This document shows positions 38,126 to 47,930 of a DNA stretch of 64,000 nucleotides, piece after piece; position 1 is the stretch's first letter, and every line of letters begins with the position of its first letter. The notes under the pieces are model-generated. The model was not told where the DNA came from. It saw only the letters and a program-made list of their open reading frames with translations, and ran no database searches. The stretch covers positions 12,137,785 to 12,201,784 of the forward strand of contig JAJEKV010000038.1 in assembly GCA_021234155.1 (NCBI GenBank), read 5' to 3'. Source of the DNA: Isoetes taiwanensis (taxonomy: Eukaryota > Streptophyta > Lycopodiopsida > Isoetales > Isoetaceae). A program made the translations under genes and the position numbers.

Positions 38126-39296
38126 AAGCAGCCGTAGATTTCAAATTAATGACTGAACCCTAATACCGTAATATGCGTCTTGAAGAAATGAACTCCCATT
38201 TGCTGTTTACTAACTAATACCACGTCTTACTTGAAGAGAAGTATACTCCCGTTTTGCTGTTTACTTAGCAAACATTATGCTTATTTTCACTCGCATTTTT
38301 CTGCTTATGATATGAAAGCCTTTTTAATGTTGTAAGCACATACACCATGTCTATGTCACTCTATTGTATACCTTCCAATGATGATGTTTCGTCTATGTTG
38401 CACATGGAGCTATTAAACAAACTCTTTGCTTCAAGCATTGCCAATGGAGCAACAAGTTTGTTTTCAGGTGTATTCCTTACTTACACTTATAGTTAGTATA
38501 TGCATAACCCACACTTTTGCTAGTTGTAGCTAATACATGGAACATAGCTTATGTAACATAACTTTTGAAACCTGGTTAAGTTCCATGCCGGGACTTTGAA
38601 GACCAGCTTTGGAAATGTCCTCCCTAAGGAACCCTTATTGAACCATAGGACAAAACATTTTCAGCAATGATGCGACTTGCCTATAGCCTATGACCACTAT
38701 ATAAGACGACTTGTTATGCAATAAAGTTTCAACTCAAAATTATTTTTTGATGTTATAGAAAAGCATGCAAATCCCCTCAGTCATATAAGCCTCTTGCACC
38801 TCTTCAAATAAGCATGCCGCTCATCTTGACCATCTTGTGATGATAAGAATGTTATCAATGTTAGTGATCCGGCCAATAGCCATGTAAACACCAAAAAACA
38901 AATTAAAAGTGGAAACAACCTCAATCTCCCTGCCTGTAGAATTCCAAAAATCTAATATGGAGCTGATGCAAGCAAATGATTTCCTCCCCTCCTTGTAAAC
39001 TTATCGAAAAGCACAGAAATGTGCATAGAGCCCACCCACTTGTAACTTATCAAAAAGCTTCATTTATAAATACAAAAAGTTCGACCCCTTGCATGCAACT
39101 TACAATGGCTCATCCTTACGATGGCATAACCATAAGCAAAAGATGAAAAGATCATTCCCTGACTAAGAGTTCTACGTTTCGATTCGGAAGGCTCCTCGGT
39201 CATGAAAATTCCTTACAAAACATTTTGGACAATCATCAAGAAGGTAATGATATTGCTGGGGCTAGATTAATGAAATAACAAGGTGCTGCGCACGGA
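38126..39296. other. Noncoding DNA
   Basis: I recognise no gene. The first part would be the 3' untranslated region of the RPB5-like gene. The rest is AT-rich with no open frame of note. Confidence 0.45.
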
Positions 39297-39360
39297 GGGT
39301 TGCCCTCTGTGACCCGAGAGTGAAATGGCTTAAATCACACTTCAAAGTCATGTTTTCGAG

Positions 39361-39438
39361 CATATACTGACATATACTTGGAATATGCCACAAACCCACA
39401 TGGATGAGGGTTTTCCCCTTAGGGGCAACCCAAAAAAC
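39361..39438. repeat. Interspersed repeat with GGGGCAA hairpin (1 of 4)
   Basis: It shares 'gaatatgcca', 'aacccacatgga', 'gagggttttccccttaggggcaaccc' in part with 57,550-57,628, 40,035-40,125 and 14,451-14,510. A partial second unit ('acatggatgagggttttcc') follows immediately at about 39,443. A short match, 'gagggttgccctc', also lies upstream at 39,296 here and at 57,297 near the copy B occurrence. Confidence 0.65.
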
Positions 39439-39508
39439 TGGACACATGGATGAGGGTTTTCCCCTGCTAAAATATGATACATGGGACAGTGCAAGCTCCC
39501 TCCAAGCA

Positions 39509-39940
39509 AAAAGCTAGTACCCTGCAAGTGAGTTTGTAAAGTAAAGTACAATGAAGAAGTAAAGATCGACGTGTTCAAAGCTCGACTTGTTGCCAAGGGA
39601 TACTCATAAGTGCCAGGTATTGATTTTCATGAAATATTTTCCCCCTGTTGCAAAGCTAAGTTGAGTTAAGTTCATTATTGCATAGTAGCTGAACATGGTC
39701 TTGGTATCAAGCATATGGATGTCAAGATTGCTTTTCTTAATTTAAAACTAGAAGAGGAAGTGTACATGAGGCAGGCACCTAGTTTCATCTCAGCAGGGCA
39801 AGAGCAGCTTGTTTACAAACTTCAGAAAGCCATTTAAGGCTTAAAACAGTCTTGTCGTCAATGGTACAAAACCATCCATATATTTCTCTTCAAAAAAAGA
39901 TTCACAAGGAGCCAATCAGATTGGAATATGTACTAAGTCT
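39509..39940 (+). pseudogene. Ty1/copia reverse-transcriptase fragment
   Basis: In one frame with in-frame stops, the segment reads 'IDVFKARLVAKGYS', 'GIDFHEIFSP', 'GIKHMDVKIAFLN', 'LEEEVYMRQ', 'QLVYKLQKAI', 'GLKQ' and 'QWYK'. This is the classic order of the RVT_2 domain of Ty1/copia elements. Stop codons replace conserved Gln/Leu/Tyr positions at four places, and the fragment ends before the YVDD block. It belongs to a different copia lineage from the fragment at 55,880-56,610, judging from the different residues at shared motifs. Confidence 0.9.
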
Positions 39941-40034
39941 TCTCTCAATTTGTAATATTGGCCGAACAACCAAATATATAAAATGAACTATTCTGTTCAT
40001 ATTTGCTAAAGATTTATAAAGCCACAGTGTACCC

Positions 40035-40125
40035 AACATATGCTAGGCATATGCCGGCATATACCTGGATATGGCCACAAACCCACATAAACGAGGGTTT
40101 GCCCCCCTAGGGGCAACCCAAAAAA
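40035..40125. repeat. Interspersed repeat with GGGGCAA hairpin (2 of 4)
   Basis: It contains 'catatgctaggcatatgcc', then 'aacccacat', then a hairpin whose arms are TTGCCCC and GGGGCAA. The upstream 'catatgctaggcatatg' phrase also occurs alone at about 29,987-30,012. Confidence 0.65.
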
Positions 40126-40385
40126 TACTACATTATATATGTTGCGAAAACTGCCACCAACGGTATAGCTTCACCAAAGCGTGACGATAAATGAAATATC
40201 ATGATTTCTAGACCATATTGAATGTTTATTCGACTACAAAAGAGACCAATGTATGCAATGAATAGCAAAAAAAAACAAAAATGACATATTTAGCAAAATT
40301 TAGACTTATTCAAGTCTAACTGATGTGTTTTTGCACATTTTTATATACAATCTTGAAGGACAATAGTACAATCTTTTCCATTCGA

Positions 40386-40480
40386 AACGCCAGGTATAGG
40401 TTTACTAATATATAATGGCAACGCCAGGCACACGTCTACTAGTACAATGGCAACGCCGGGCGCACGTTTACTAGTATATA
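40386..40480. repeat. Three-unit tandem repeat of about 32 bp
   Basis: Three successive units contain 'aacgccaggtatagg', 'aacgccaggcacacg' and 'aacgccgggcgcacg', each followed by 'tttactagta' or a close variant. No coding function is seen. Confidence 0.75.
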
Positions 40481-40951
40481 ACTAAAAGAGGATATCATAT
40501 TACCGACATGTGCTCTCTCTCCCTTTTTTTCTGAAAGTTTATTTATCAAAACTAGGAATACAAGAAGTACATGTCTCAACTAGCAATGTAAGCACAAGAC
40601 GAGGCCCTGAAAATACGAGCCCGAAGCACTAAATATACATACTCCAAACATAAGAGACTCTAGATAAGAATTAATTTGATGATAGTGCATCCAAATATAG
40701 TTTCTCATATCTTTTTCCAAGGGAGTAAAGGTGGAACATAGAATGTTAGACTATGACAAATATTGGACATCTATTCTATATTATGATAAACAGATAAATA
40801 GAATGTATAATGATCAAATTGTTGTTAAGACTAAAAAAAATACATATTATAATGAACATATAAATAGAATATATAATGATCAACTTTCTTAAAAAATTGT
40901 ACACTTAAGAAAAACTTGTACAATAGAGATGGCTAGATAGAATCCAAGCTA
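40481..40951. other. Noncoding AT-rich DNA, 3' side of the phosphatase gene
   Basis: No gene is seen. The phrase 'aaatagaatgtataatgatcaa' and a near copy lie about 65 bp apart (near 40,796 and 40,861). A small inverted repeat (ATTGTACA...TGTACAAT) lies at about 40,896-40,924, shortly after the end of the phosphatase reading frame on the minus strand. Confidence 0.5.
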
Positions 40952-41869
40952 TTAACCATCTTTTTTCCCCAATTTAGATCCCAAATATTGTCTTGCTAAG
41001 CCTGCACTGATGCGTTTACCTTGATATCCTGAATTTAAGGCCAATAACATTGTCGCAGCATTAGACATTCTAACTTGGCTGTTGGTAATTGTATGCCTTC
41101 TAACATGAGAAGCTCTAAGCTGACCATGTTGTCTAATTTCACGAGAATTGCTTCCTTTACTATCACTACAATCATTATACGTGAAATTAGTCTTTGTTTC
41201 AGATCCAGGAGCTGATCCAGCATTCTCTCGAGGTGCCCAATACTCTTGAGCATAATATAAAGACTTCTGTACATCATCAGAATCTTCTTCCCATCTTTCA
41301 CGAAAAAACTCTTTCTTGAAATTACATCGGAGAAACTCTTGTGTGCTTCCATAACTACATGCTTCTTGTAGATAAGGCAATAAAAATCCCATTAGAAAGT
41401 TGTCTTCCTTATTCCCCATATATTGGAAAGGATGCAAGACAATATATTTTGGATTTCGAAATGATTTTCTGTAATCATCATCAACCATAATAGTGTTATG
41501 CACACTATATTCTGGATATCGCCTCCATACTTTCTTGAGATCTTTGATAAAAAATGGCCTCTTATGGAAAAGCTCATCATAACCTAAATTTGTGCATTTT
41601 CTTTGACACCATAAGAATTTGAAGACCTTGTCATTGGGCACAATCTTTTCCAAGCAAGTCAATAAACCTGTCTCAGACATTGTTGTCCAAATTGCAACCT
41701 CTGCAAACTTTAGAAGGTGTTCGATAAAAGCAAGACAGTTCGGTCTGACTATGATCTCATGTTTTTTATCTTCCAAACGTACACATTTCAATAAAACCCC
41801 ATTCATATCAAGAATAATAAGTTTCCTCGAGCCTTGTTGAAATATTGGTGTTGCTTGTACAACTTCCAT
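40952..41869 (-). CDS. FCP1/NIF-type HAD phosphatase-like protein
   Basis: This intact 305-codon frame starts from the ATG at 41,869; the open frame extends four codons further up, but only from a TTG. Its N-terminal part is an FCP1-homology (NLI-interacting factor) HAD domain. Motif I is LIILDMNGVLL (Asp21), a hydrophobic strand ending in AIWTTM (about residues 58-64) is motif II, and MVDDDYRKSF (about 128-137) is the motif with paired Asp. In classical FCP1/SCP phosphatases motif I is DxDx(T/V). Here the second Asp is Asn (D-M-N-G-V), as I recall for a plant subfamily with DLNG motifs, so acid catalysis may be altered. The last 110 residues are polar and Arg/Ser-rich. The substrate is unknown; relatives dephosphorylate the RNA polymerase II C-terminal tail. 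The gene ends transcription away from, and begins 289 bp after, the stop of the ParB/methylase-like gene on the same strand. A missing upstream exon cannot be excluded. Confidence 0.85.
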   Translation of the reverse strand: MEVVQATPIFQQGSRKLIILDMNGVLLKCVRLEDKKHEIIVRPNCLAFIEHLLKFAEVAIWTTMSETGLLTCLEKIVPNDKVFKFLWCQRKCTNLGYDELFHKRPFFIKDLKKVWRRYPEYSVHNTIMVDDDYRKSFRNPKYIVLHPFQYMGNKEDNFLMGFLLPYLQEACSYGSTQEFLRCNFKKEFFRERWEEDSDDVQKSLYYAQEYWAPRENAGSAPGSETKTNFTYNDCSDSKGSNSREIRQHGQLRASHVRRHTITNSQVRMSNAATMLLALNSGYQGKRISAGLARQYLGSKLGKKDG

Positions 41870-42157
41870 ATCTATTAACAAATTGAGAGTTATTCAATTA
41901 GTTCATCACATAAGAATCAATTGTAAAGGATATGAAAATAGCATTTTATGATTGATTGAGATAATCGAACTGTTTAATAATAAAACCATCTCATTCTTGT
42001 CTTTCCAATGACAAGAAATCTACAACATATATTGGACATAAAGATGTTCTGGACATTTAGAAAACAGGCTCGGGTTCCTTGATTCGACCATCATCATATT
42101 CCTACGAATGCAAAAAACAATTAGTTGAAACATCGAACATATGTTCGAAGTGATACA

Positions 42158-45100
42158 TTATGCTTCAACTACATCAAGGTTCAAATTTGAACCATATTCA
42201 TCAAGTTGAATGTCATCTAACATCCTTTTAACCTCAAAATCACTTGTAGAGCCGTAAGCTCTAGAAGATAATACATTTCTTTTATAAACATGGAAAAGAT
42301 TTTCACCTGGATTTTCGTCAACTTCCTTGTCTGCAAGCGTCGGGCGGTGCAACCCTTCCTGTTGTAACTCTACCTCATGTTCTTCTCCACCATTATGTTC
42401 TATATCTTGGTCTTCATTTTTATGTTCTGCATCCTGGTCTCCGGACTTCAGCATGGCTTCTTCCTTTCCTACAGGGGACTGTACATCATGTGATTCTACA
42501 TTTTTCTCTTCCTCTACATCTTCTTGCATGTTTCCCTCTATATCTGCATCAACATTTTCATCTTCCTCATTAAAAGCATCTTCATGAGAAAGCTCTTTTG
42601 GAGAAGATGTAGACAAAACTTGCTGTGCAGTCTCAAAAGCTGTAGATGTAGATTCCAGTTCTTGAACTTCATTTGATATATGTAAATCTGCCTGTGCCCT
42701 TTTTTTGAGTATGTGAAATAGAGATAGCTTTGAAAACTCAGATATAATAGATTCAATTGCAGTCTTTTGAATAGCATTATTTGTTAAGACTATCACTTGT
42801 CTTCCAAGAAGCAACGCTTCCCGAGCAACATTGCCTCCGCAATTAACCTCCACTATTGTTTGGTTCGGCCTGGAGAGAGCATCAATAAACCTAAGTGTAG
42901 CATTTCTTAAAATTGTATCTTTTACTATCCCGCCACCTTGCAATCCACTGGCCATTGAATAGCTCATAGGCTTCAGATATAAATCCAACTGCTTAGAATC
43001 CTCAACCTGCAAAACTGGATCATAATCTGGAGCTAGATCTTCTGTTCGAAAATATAATGAACAATCCTTGTACAATAGTGATTGCAATGATCCTTTTGCA
43101 TCCTTTGAAACACGTGCAAGAATAACAAAGGTCTTTAGTGCGAGGACGCCTTTATCTGATGCATTAGTCTCATGGTAACCAAAAAGAATTTGTACTTTGC
43201 CCTCAATAGCACTTAAGGTTTCTGTGCAATCATGTATCTCGTGCGGTGTTAAGAAAAACAGATAAGAATAAGAGCTCTGCAAAAAAATAAAAAACCAAGA
43301 TGCAACAACTATAAGAAATAATATGAAAGTATAAGATATTAAACTATAAATCTTTATCACAACATACCTCTTTATTGATATCAGCCACCAAACTAATAAT
43401 GTCTTCAAAATCTTTTTTCTTCCATCCTTCTTGTGTGTGAACTACAATTAAATCTATAGTTCTCCCTTTCTCAAAAACCCTTACATCTCTCGTCTTTGTG
43501 ACTCCTGGTCCTATGTTGTACACAACAACAACTTTATGGTCCATTCTAACATGCCCATGATCTGTATCCCACATGGCTTCAAGCTGATCAGTAGCGAGGC
43601 TTGGCATACTACTACTTTTACTTTTATCCAAAACTTCTTTGCACCATGCTGAACAATAGCCTCTGAGCTGTTCCCATGAGGAAGCGATTGTAGGACTTTC
43701 TGCAAATAACTTTGACAAAGTCAAGTTCTGGTCACGTGTATAATTCTTCATATGAGTTAAGATGCCCTTCTTTAGTACTCGACACTCTTTCATCCGATCA
43801 GCATACTCTGCCACATGTTCTAGCCCCTGTTCATTTGCCTTCTTGCTCTTCCAAGTAATTGAGCCGTTCAGTAATGCATTTGCAACATCTTCTAATTCCT
43901 TAATGTTTAGTTGTTGCGTACAACGAAACAATGATAAGTTTATCTCTTTTCCGCTTCTAGCACCTCCAGTATTTCCTTGCCAATCCGGCAAATCACCCTT
44001 GTTATACAGATCAATAGCTTTGCTCCACTTATCAAATATATTTCTCTCTGTTGTTAAAAGGTTGTAGATCACAGAAACTGATGCCTTACCTCCAAATGTA
44101 ACTTTTGCAATTTCACCAAACTCCTGCATGATAAAATTATATTTGTTAGAAACTTCCAACACTAGTTGGAAGTTGAATCATGAACATTTAAATGTTTAGA
44201 AACTTTAACTTTTCACATGTTGGATGCGTGAATTTGAATTGCAAAAAAGGAATAAAACGAAAGGATCACCTTAAACTCTGCACTGGTCGCCTTTCCTTGA
44301 ACTGGTTTTGTAGGGCATTTCATAATTTCCCATTGTGCCCTAGCCTGCTCAAACTGGTCTAGAAAAGGTGAGACAAATTTATTCTTTTCATTCTTTTTGT
44401 TCGCCTCTGACGAGATTTCCATTAGCTTTAACATTGGTGTGTCATGAGCAATGATCCTAGCTGCGCGCATGCCCCACCTTCTCTTGTATTCTGGACTTTC
44501 ATTTGAAAGCAACTGCATTGCCCTCATAGAATGTTGACCGGCTATTACTACAAACCTCATCTCTTTGCTGCAAATTTCATCCAAATTCTTTACACAAAGA
44601 GGCCGCAATGTAGTAGCATCTATAGGCAACAAGTCGGCCATCCTCGGAGTGCTAGTAGGATGCCTCAACATTTCATTCCTCAGCCACTGAACATGACTTG
44701 GATTGAATTTTCGATAATTCCATTGCGCAAACTTCTTAGATTTACTAAGGTCAGGAATGATGCAGTTATGAACATTAATCATAATGGGAAGCGGAAAACC
44801 GAATATAAAATATTTTGAGTCTTCTTTAACAGCCTCTTCAGTATTAAGTTCCTGTTTGTTCTTCTTCTTTGAACTTGCTGCACTACCCATAGCCTTTTTT
44901 CCATCATCTGACTTCATGTTTAATGGCAAAACATCAATAATAGCATCCTTTGATGATCCTTCTGGTAAGCAAATTATGGCTCTATCATTTGCATTTGGTA
45001 TCTTTACGGCATTGGCATCTGTGCCTCTTTTTTTTGCCACTTTCTGCTTCCCCAAATCCTGAGATTTTCTTTTCTTATTTTTTGCATCCTCCTTAGTTTT

Positions 45101-45693
45101 CTCCTTGCTTTCTTCTTGAGATTTCTTTTTCTTCTTTTGTGGATCATCTATACATTTGGGAGCATCTTTTTTCTTCTTCAATAATTTTGAACAACTCTGA
45201 GTGCCTTTAGGCTTCTTATTTGCAAGTTTTGCATAAACTTGAGAACCCGTATCCTCTCTTGATAATTTTGAACAAATCATACGAAGCCCATCATAAAGGT
45301 CATCATGAGAATGCAAACCAGCTGCTTCTAAGTCAGTATAACTAGGCAGCTTCCAACCATAACGTCGACAACTGACCTCAATTTCCTCAGTCTGGGCCAT
45401 TTTATTGACATCAAAATTTTCAAAGCAAAGAGAGTATCCACAAATTTTGTTCTCCCCTGGATTTTCCACCAAAGCCTCAAGCACGCAATTACCATCTTCA
45501 CTAGGCACATCATGAAGTTTCAATAATATTCCATAAATATGTCGATCCTCATCCAATAAGCAAACCTCATTAAAGGATGTAAACCCTGCTATAACTTCAA
45601 AAAACCATTTCTTCTTTATTAAATCTTGCTTCATATCGTAGTCTTCAAAACTAACATCTTCTAATGAAATTGCTCTGAACCTCGCATTGGTGT
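42158..45693 (-). CDS. ParB-like/DNA-methylase-like protein, spliced, copy B
   Basis: Three exons are seen: 45,693-44,270, 44,123-43,368 and about 43,221-42,158, coding for roughly 1,080 residues. The exon 1 acceptor (TTTTTGACAG) is phase 1, so at least one upstream exon is missing. Exon 1 codes for a Lys-rich, probably nuclear-targeting, stretch and then a ParB-like region. That region has 'ADLLPIDATTLRPL' and FVVIAGQHSMRAMQ (GQHSMRA at about 44,539-44,519), resembling the GxHR box. Exons 2-3 resemble a permuted N4/N6-type DNA methylase. 'TIDLIVVHTQEGW' (about 43,460-43,422) lies where (D/N)PP(Y/W) is expected, and EVNCGGNVAREALLLGRQVI (about 42,858-42,796) resembles the SAM-binding FxGxG block. 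The tail (about 42,600-42,300) is rich in Glu/Asp. ParB plus methylase fusions are known from phages and bacterial mobile DNA. The missing DPPY-type residues suggest a DNA-binding rather than catalytic protein. The exon 2-3 junction is one base out of phase; copy A has one more T in 'ggttt', which would repair it. Confidence 0.75.
44154..44171. promoter_or_regulatory. TTCCAAC palindrome inside intron 1
   Basis: TTCCAACACTAGTTGGAA is a palindrome with 7-bp arms around ACTA. It lies inside the 146-bp intron (44,269-44,124) of the ParB/methylase-like gene. The arms match those of the spacer array, so this is likely one more binding site of the same kind; this is inferred. Confidence 0.55.
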
Positions 45694-45873
45694 CTGTCAA
45701 AAACATGCAAACAAATATTAATAAAATTGTAAGCATGTTGCATGCAATCTAGTTTCTAAATTCAAGTGTAAATTCAAGTTTTTAAACTAGTTTTTGCAAG
45801 ATTATAAACTTGCAAAAGGTGCTCTTCTAGAAGCTAACATTCTAGAAAACCCCTACAATATTTAAAATTCCAA

Positions 45874-47930
45874 CTTCCAACGCATGTCGGAAGCCACAAC
45901 CTCATTTCAAACCTCCATAACAATTTTCAAATACCCGTATCTAAATTTTACTTCCAACCTATGTTGGAAGTTGAAACTAAGGCCACAAACTTAAGGTGCA
46001 AATTGGAAGCCACAACCTCATTTCAAATCCAACCTCCAACTCATGTACGAAGTGATGCCACAACCTCCATTCAAAATCTCCACAGTATCTTCCAACGCAT
46101 GTTGGATGCCACAAGCTCATTTCAAAACATTCAAAACCTATACCTAAGCTTTACTTCCAACCCATGTTGGAAGTGCTGGAAGCTACAAGCTCATTTCAAA
46201 CCTCCATAATGAAATAAGAATCTAAGACTCAAAGCCTATCTCTAAACTTTAGTTCCAACATGGGTTAGAAGTTGGAACTGATGCCACAACTTTAAAATGA
46301 AAAAAAAATGCATGTTGGAAAAGAAATGGTTTCTAGAGATCCTATAAATCTCCATCATTACAAACCTCCATCATTAGCTTCACTTCCAACCCATGTTGGA
46401 AGTTGGAATTAAAGCCACAACTAAAAATTAAAAACAAAGGTGCTTGTCAAGGGGATTCATTCAAGCTAAACTTGGAAAAGGTGCTTATTTAGAACCTTTA
46501 TAACCTCCAACTTCCAACCCATGTTGGAAGTAGGGTCACAACTTAGAAGACCCTAACCTCCAGCACACCTTGACATGTGCTAGTTCATTGAACCATTAAC
46601 TATCAAAATAGTGGTGCTTTAGGTCCAGGTTGACATAGAAACCAATCTATCTTCCAACCCATGTTGGAAGTTGGAATTAAAGCCACAACTAAAAATAAAA
46701 AACAAAGGTGCTTGTCAAGGGGATTCTAACAAGCTAAACTTGGAAAAGGTGCTTATTTAGAACCTTTATAACCTCCAACTTCCAACCCATGTTGGAAGTA
46801 GGGTCACAACTTAGAAGACCCTAACCTCCAACACACCTTGACATGTGCTAGTTCATTGAACCATTAACTATCAAAATAGTGGTGCTTTAGGCCCAGGTTG
46901 ACATAGAAACCAATCTATCTTCCAACCCATGTTGGAAGTTGGAATTAAAGCCACAACTAAAAATTAAAAACAAAGGTGCTTGTCAAGGGGATCCTTTCAA
47001 GCTAAACTTGAAAAAGGTGCTTATTTAGAACCTTTAAAACCTTCAACTTCCAACCCATGTTGGAAGTAGAGTCAGAACTTAGAAGACTCTAACCTCCAAC
47101 ACTGTGCTAGTTCATTGAACCATTAACTATCAAAATAGTGGTGCTTTAGGCCCAGGTTGACATAGAAACCAATCTATCTTCCATTGGAATTAAAGCCACA
47201 ACTAAAAATAAAAAACAAAGGTGCTTGTCAAGGGGATTCTTTCAAGCTAAACTTGGAAAAGGTGCTTATTTAGAACCTTTATAACCTCCAACTTCCAACC
47301 CATGTTGGAAGTAGGGTCACAACTTAGAAGACCCTAACCTCTAACACACCTTGACATGTGCTAGTTCATTGAACCATTAACTATCAAAATAGTGGTGCTT
47401 TAGGCCTAGGTTGACATAGAAACCAATCTATCTTCCAACCCATGTTGGAAGTTGGAATTAAAGCCACAACTAAAAATTAAAAACAAAGGTGCTTGTCAAG
47501 GGGATCCTTTCAAGCTAAACTTGAAAAAGGTGCCTATTTAGAACCTTTAAAACCTTCAACTTCCAACCCATGTTGGAAGTAGGGTCACAACTTAGAAGAC
47601 CCTAACCTCCAACACACCTTGACATGTGCTAGTTCATTGAACCATTAACAATCGAAATAGTGGTGTTTAATCTATCTTCCAACCCATGTTGGAAGTTGGA
47701 ATTAAAGCCACAACTAAAAATTAAAAACAAAGGGGATCCTTTCAAGCTAAACTTGGAGAAGGAGCTTATTTAGGACCTTTAAAACCTTCAACTTCCAACC
47801 CATGTTGGAAGTAGGGTCACAACTTACAAGACCCTAACATCCAACACATCTTGAGATGTGCTAGTTCATTGAACCATTAACTATCAAAATAGTGGTGCTT
47901 TAGGCCTAGGTTGACATAGACACCAATCTA
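45874..47930. repeat. Palindrome-bearing tandem array, copy B
   Basis: This array lies between the divergent methylase-like and transposase-like genes. The main part (46,383-47,930) has six tandem units starting at 46,383, 46,651, 46,919, about 47,178, 47,432 and 47,676 (periods 244-268 bp). Each unit normally holds two palindromes with arms CTTCCAAC and GTTGGAAG around CCAT, one followed by 'ttggaattaaagcc' and one by 'tagggtcacaac'. The fourth unit has lost its first palindrome. The 5' part (45,874-46,380) has shorter degenerate repeats with the same arms. Arrays of short palindromes near transposase genes commonly serve as protein-binding sites; the binding protein here is unknown. Confidence 0.85.

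Noticed and set aside
41870-41881. Four extra N-terminal codons of the phosphatase frame.
   Set aside because: They depend on a TTG start. The ATG at 41,869 is the first usual start codon.
42327-42587. Ser/Cys-rich plus-strand frame of 86 codons.
   Set aside because: It is the antisense shadow of the acidic tail of the ParB/methylase-like protein.
45874-47930. The regularly repeated palindromes might be taken for a CRISPR array.
   Set aside because: The units are about 250 bp and repeat as whole blocks, with no unique spacers of uniform length and no cas genes. The context is plant nuclear DNA.
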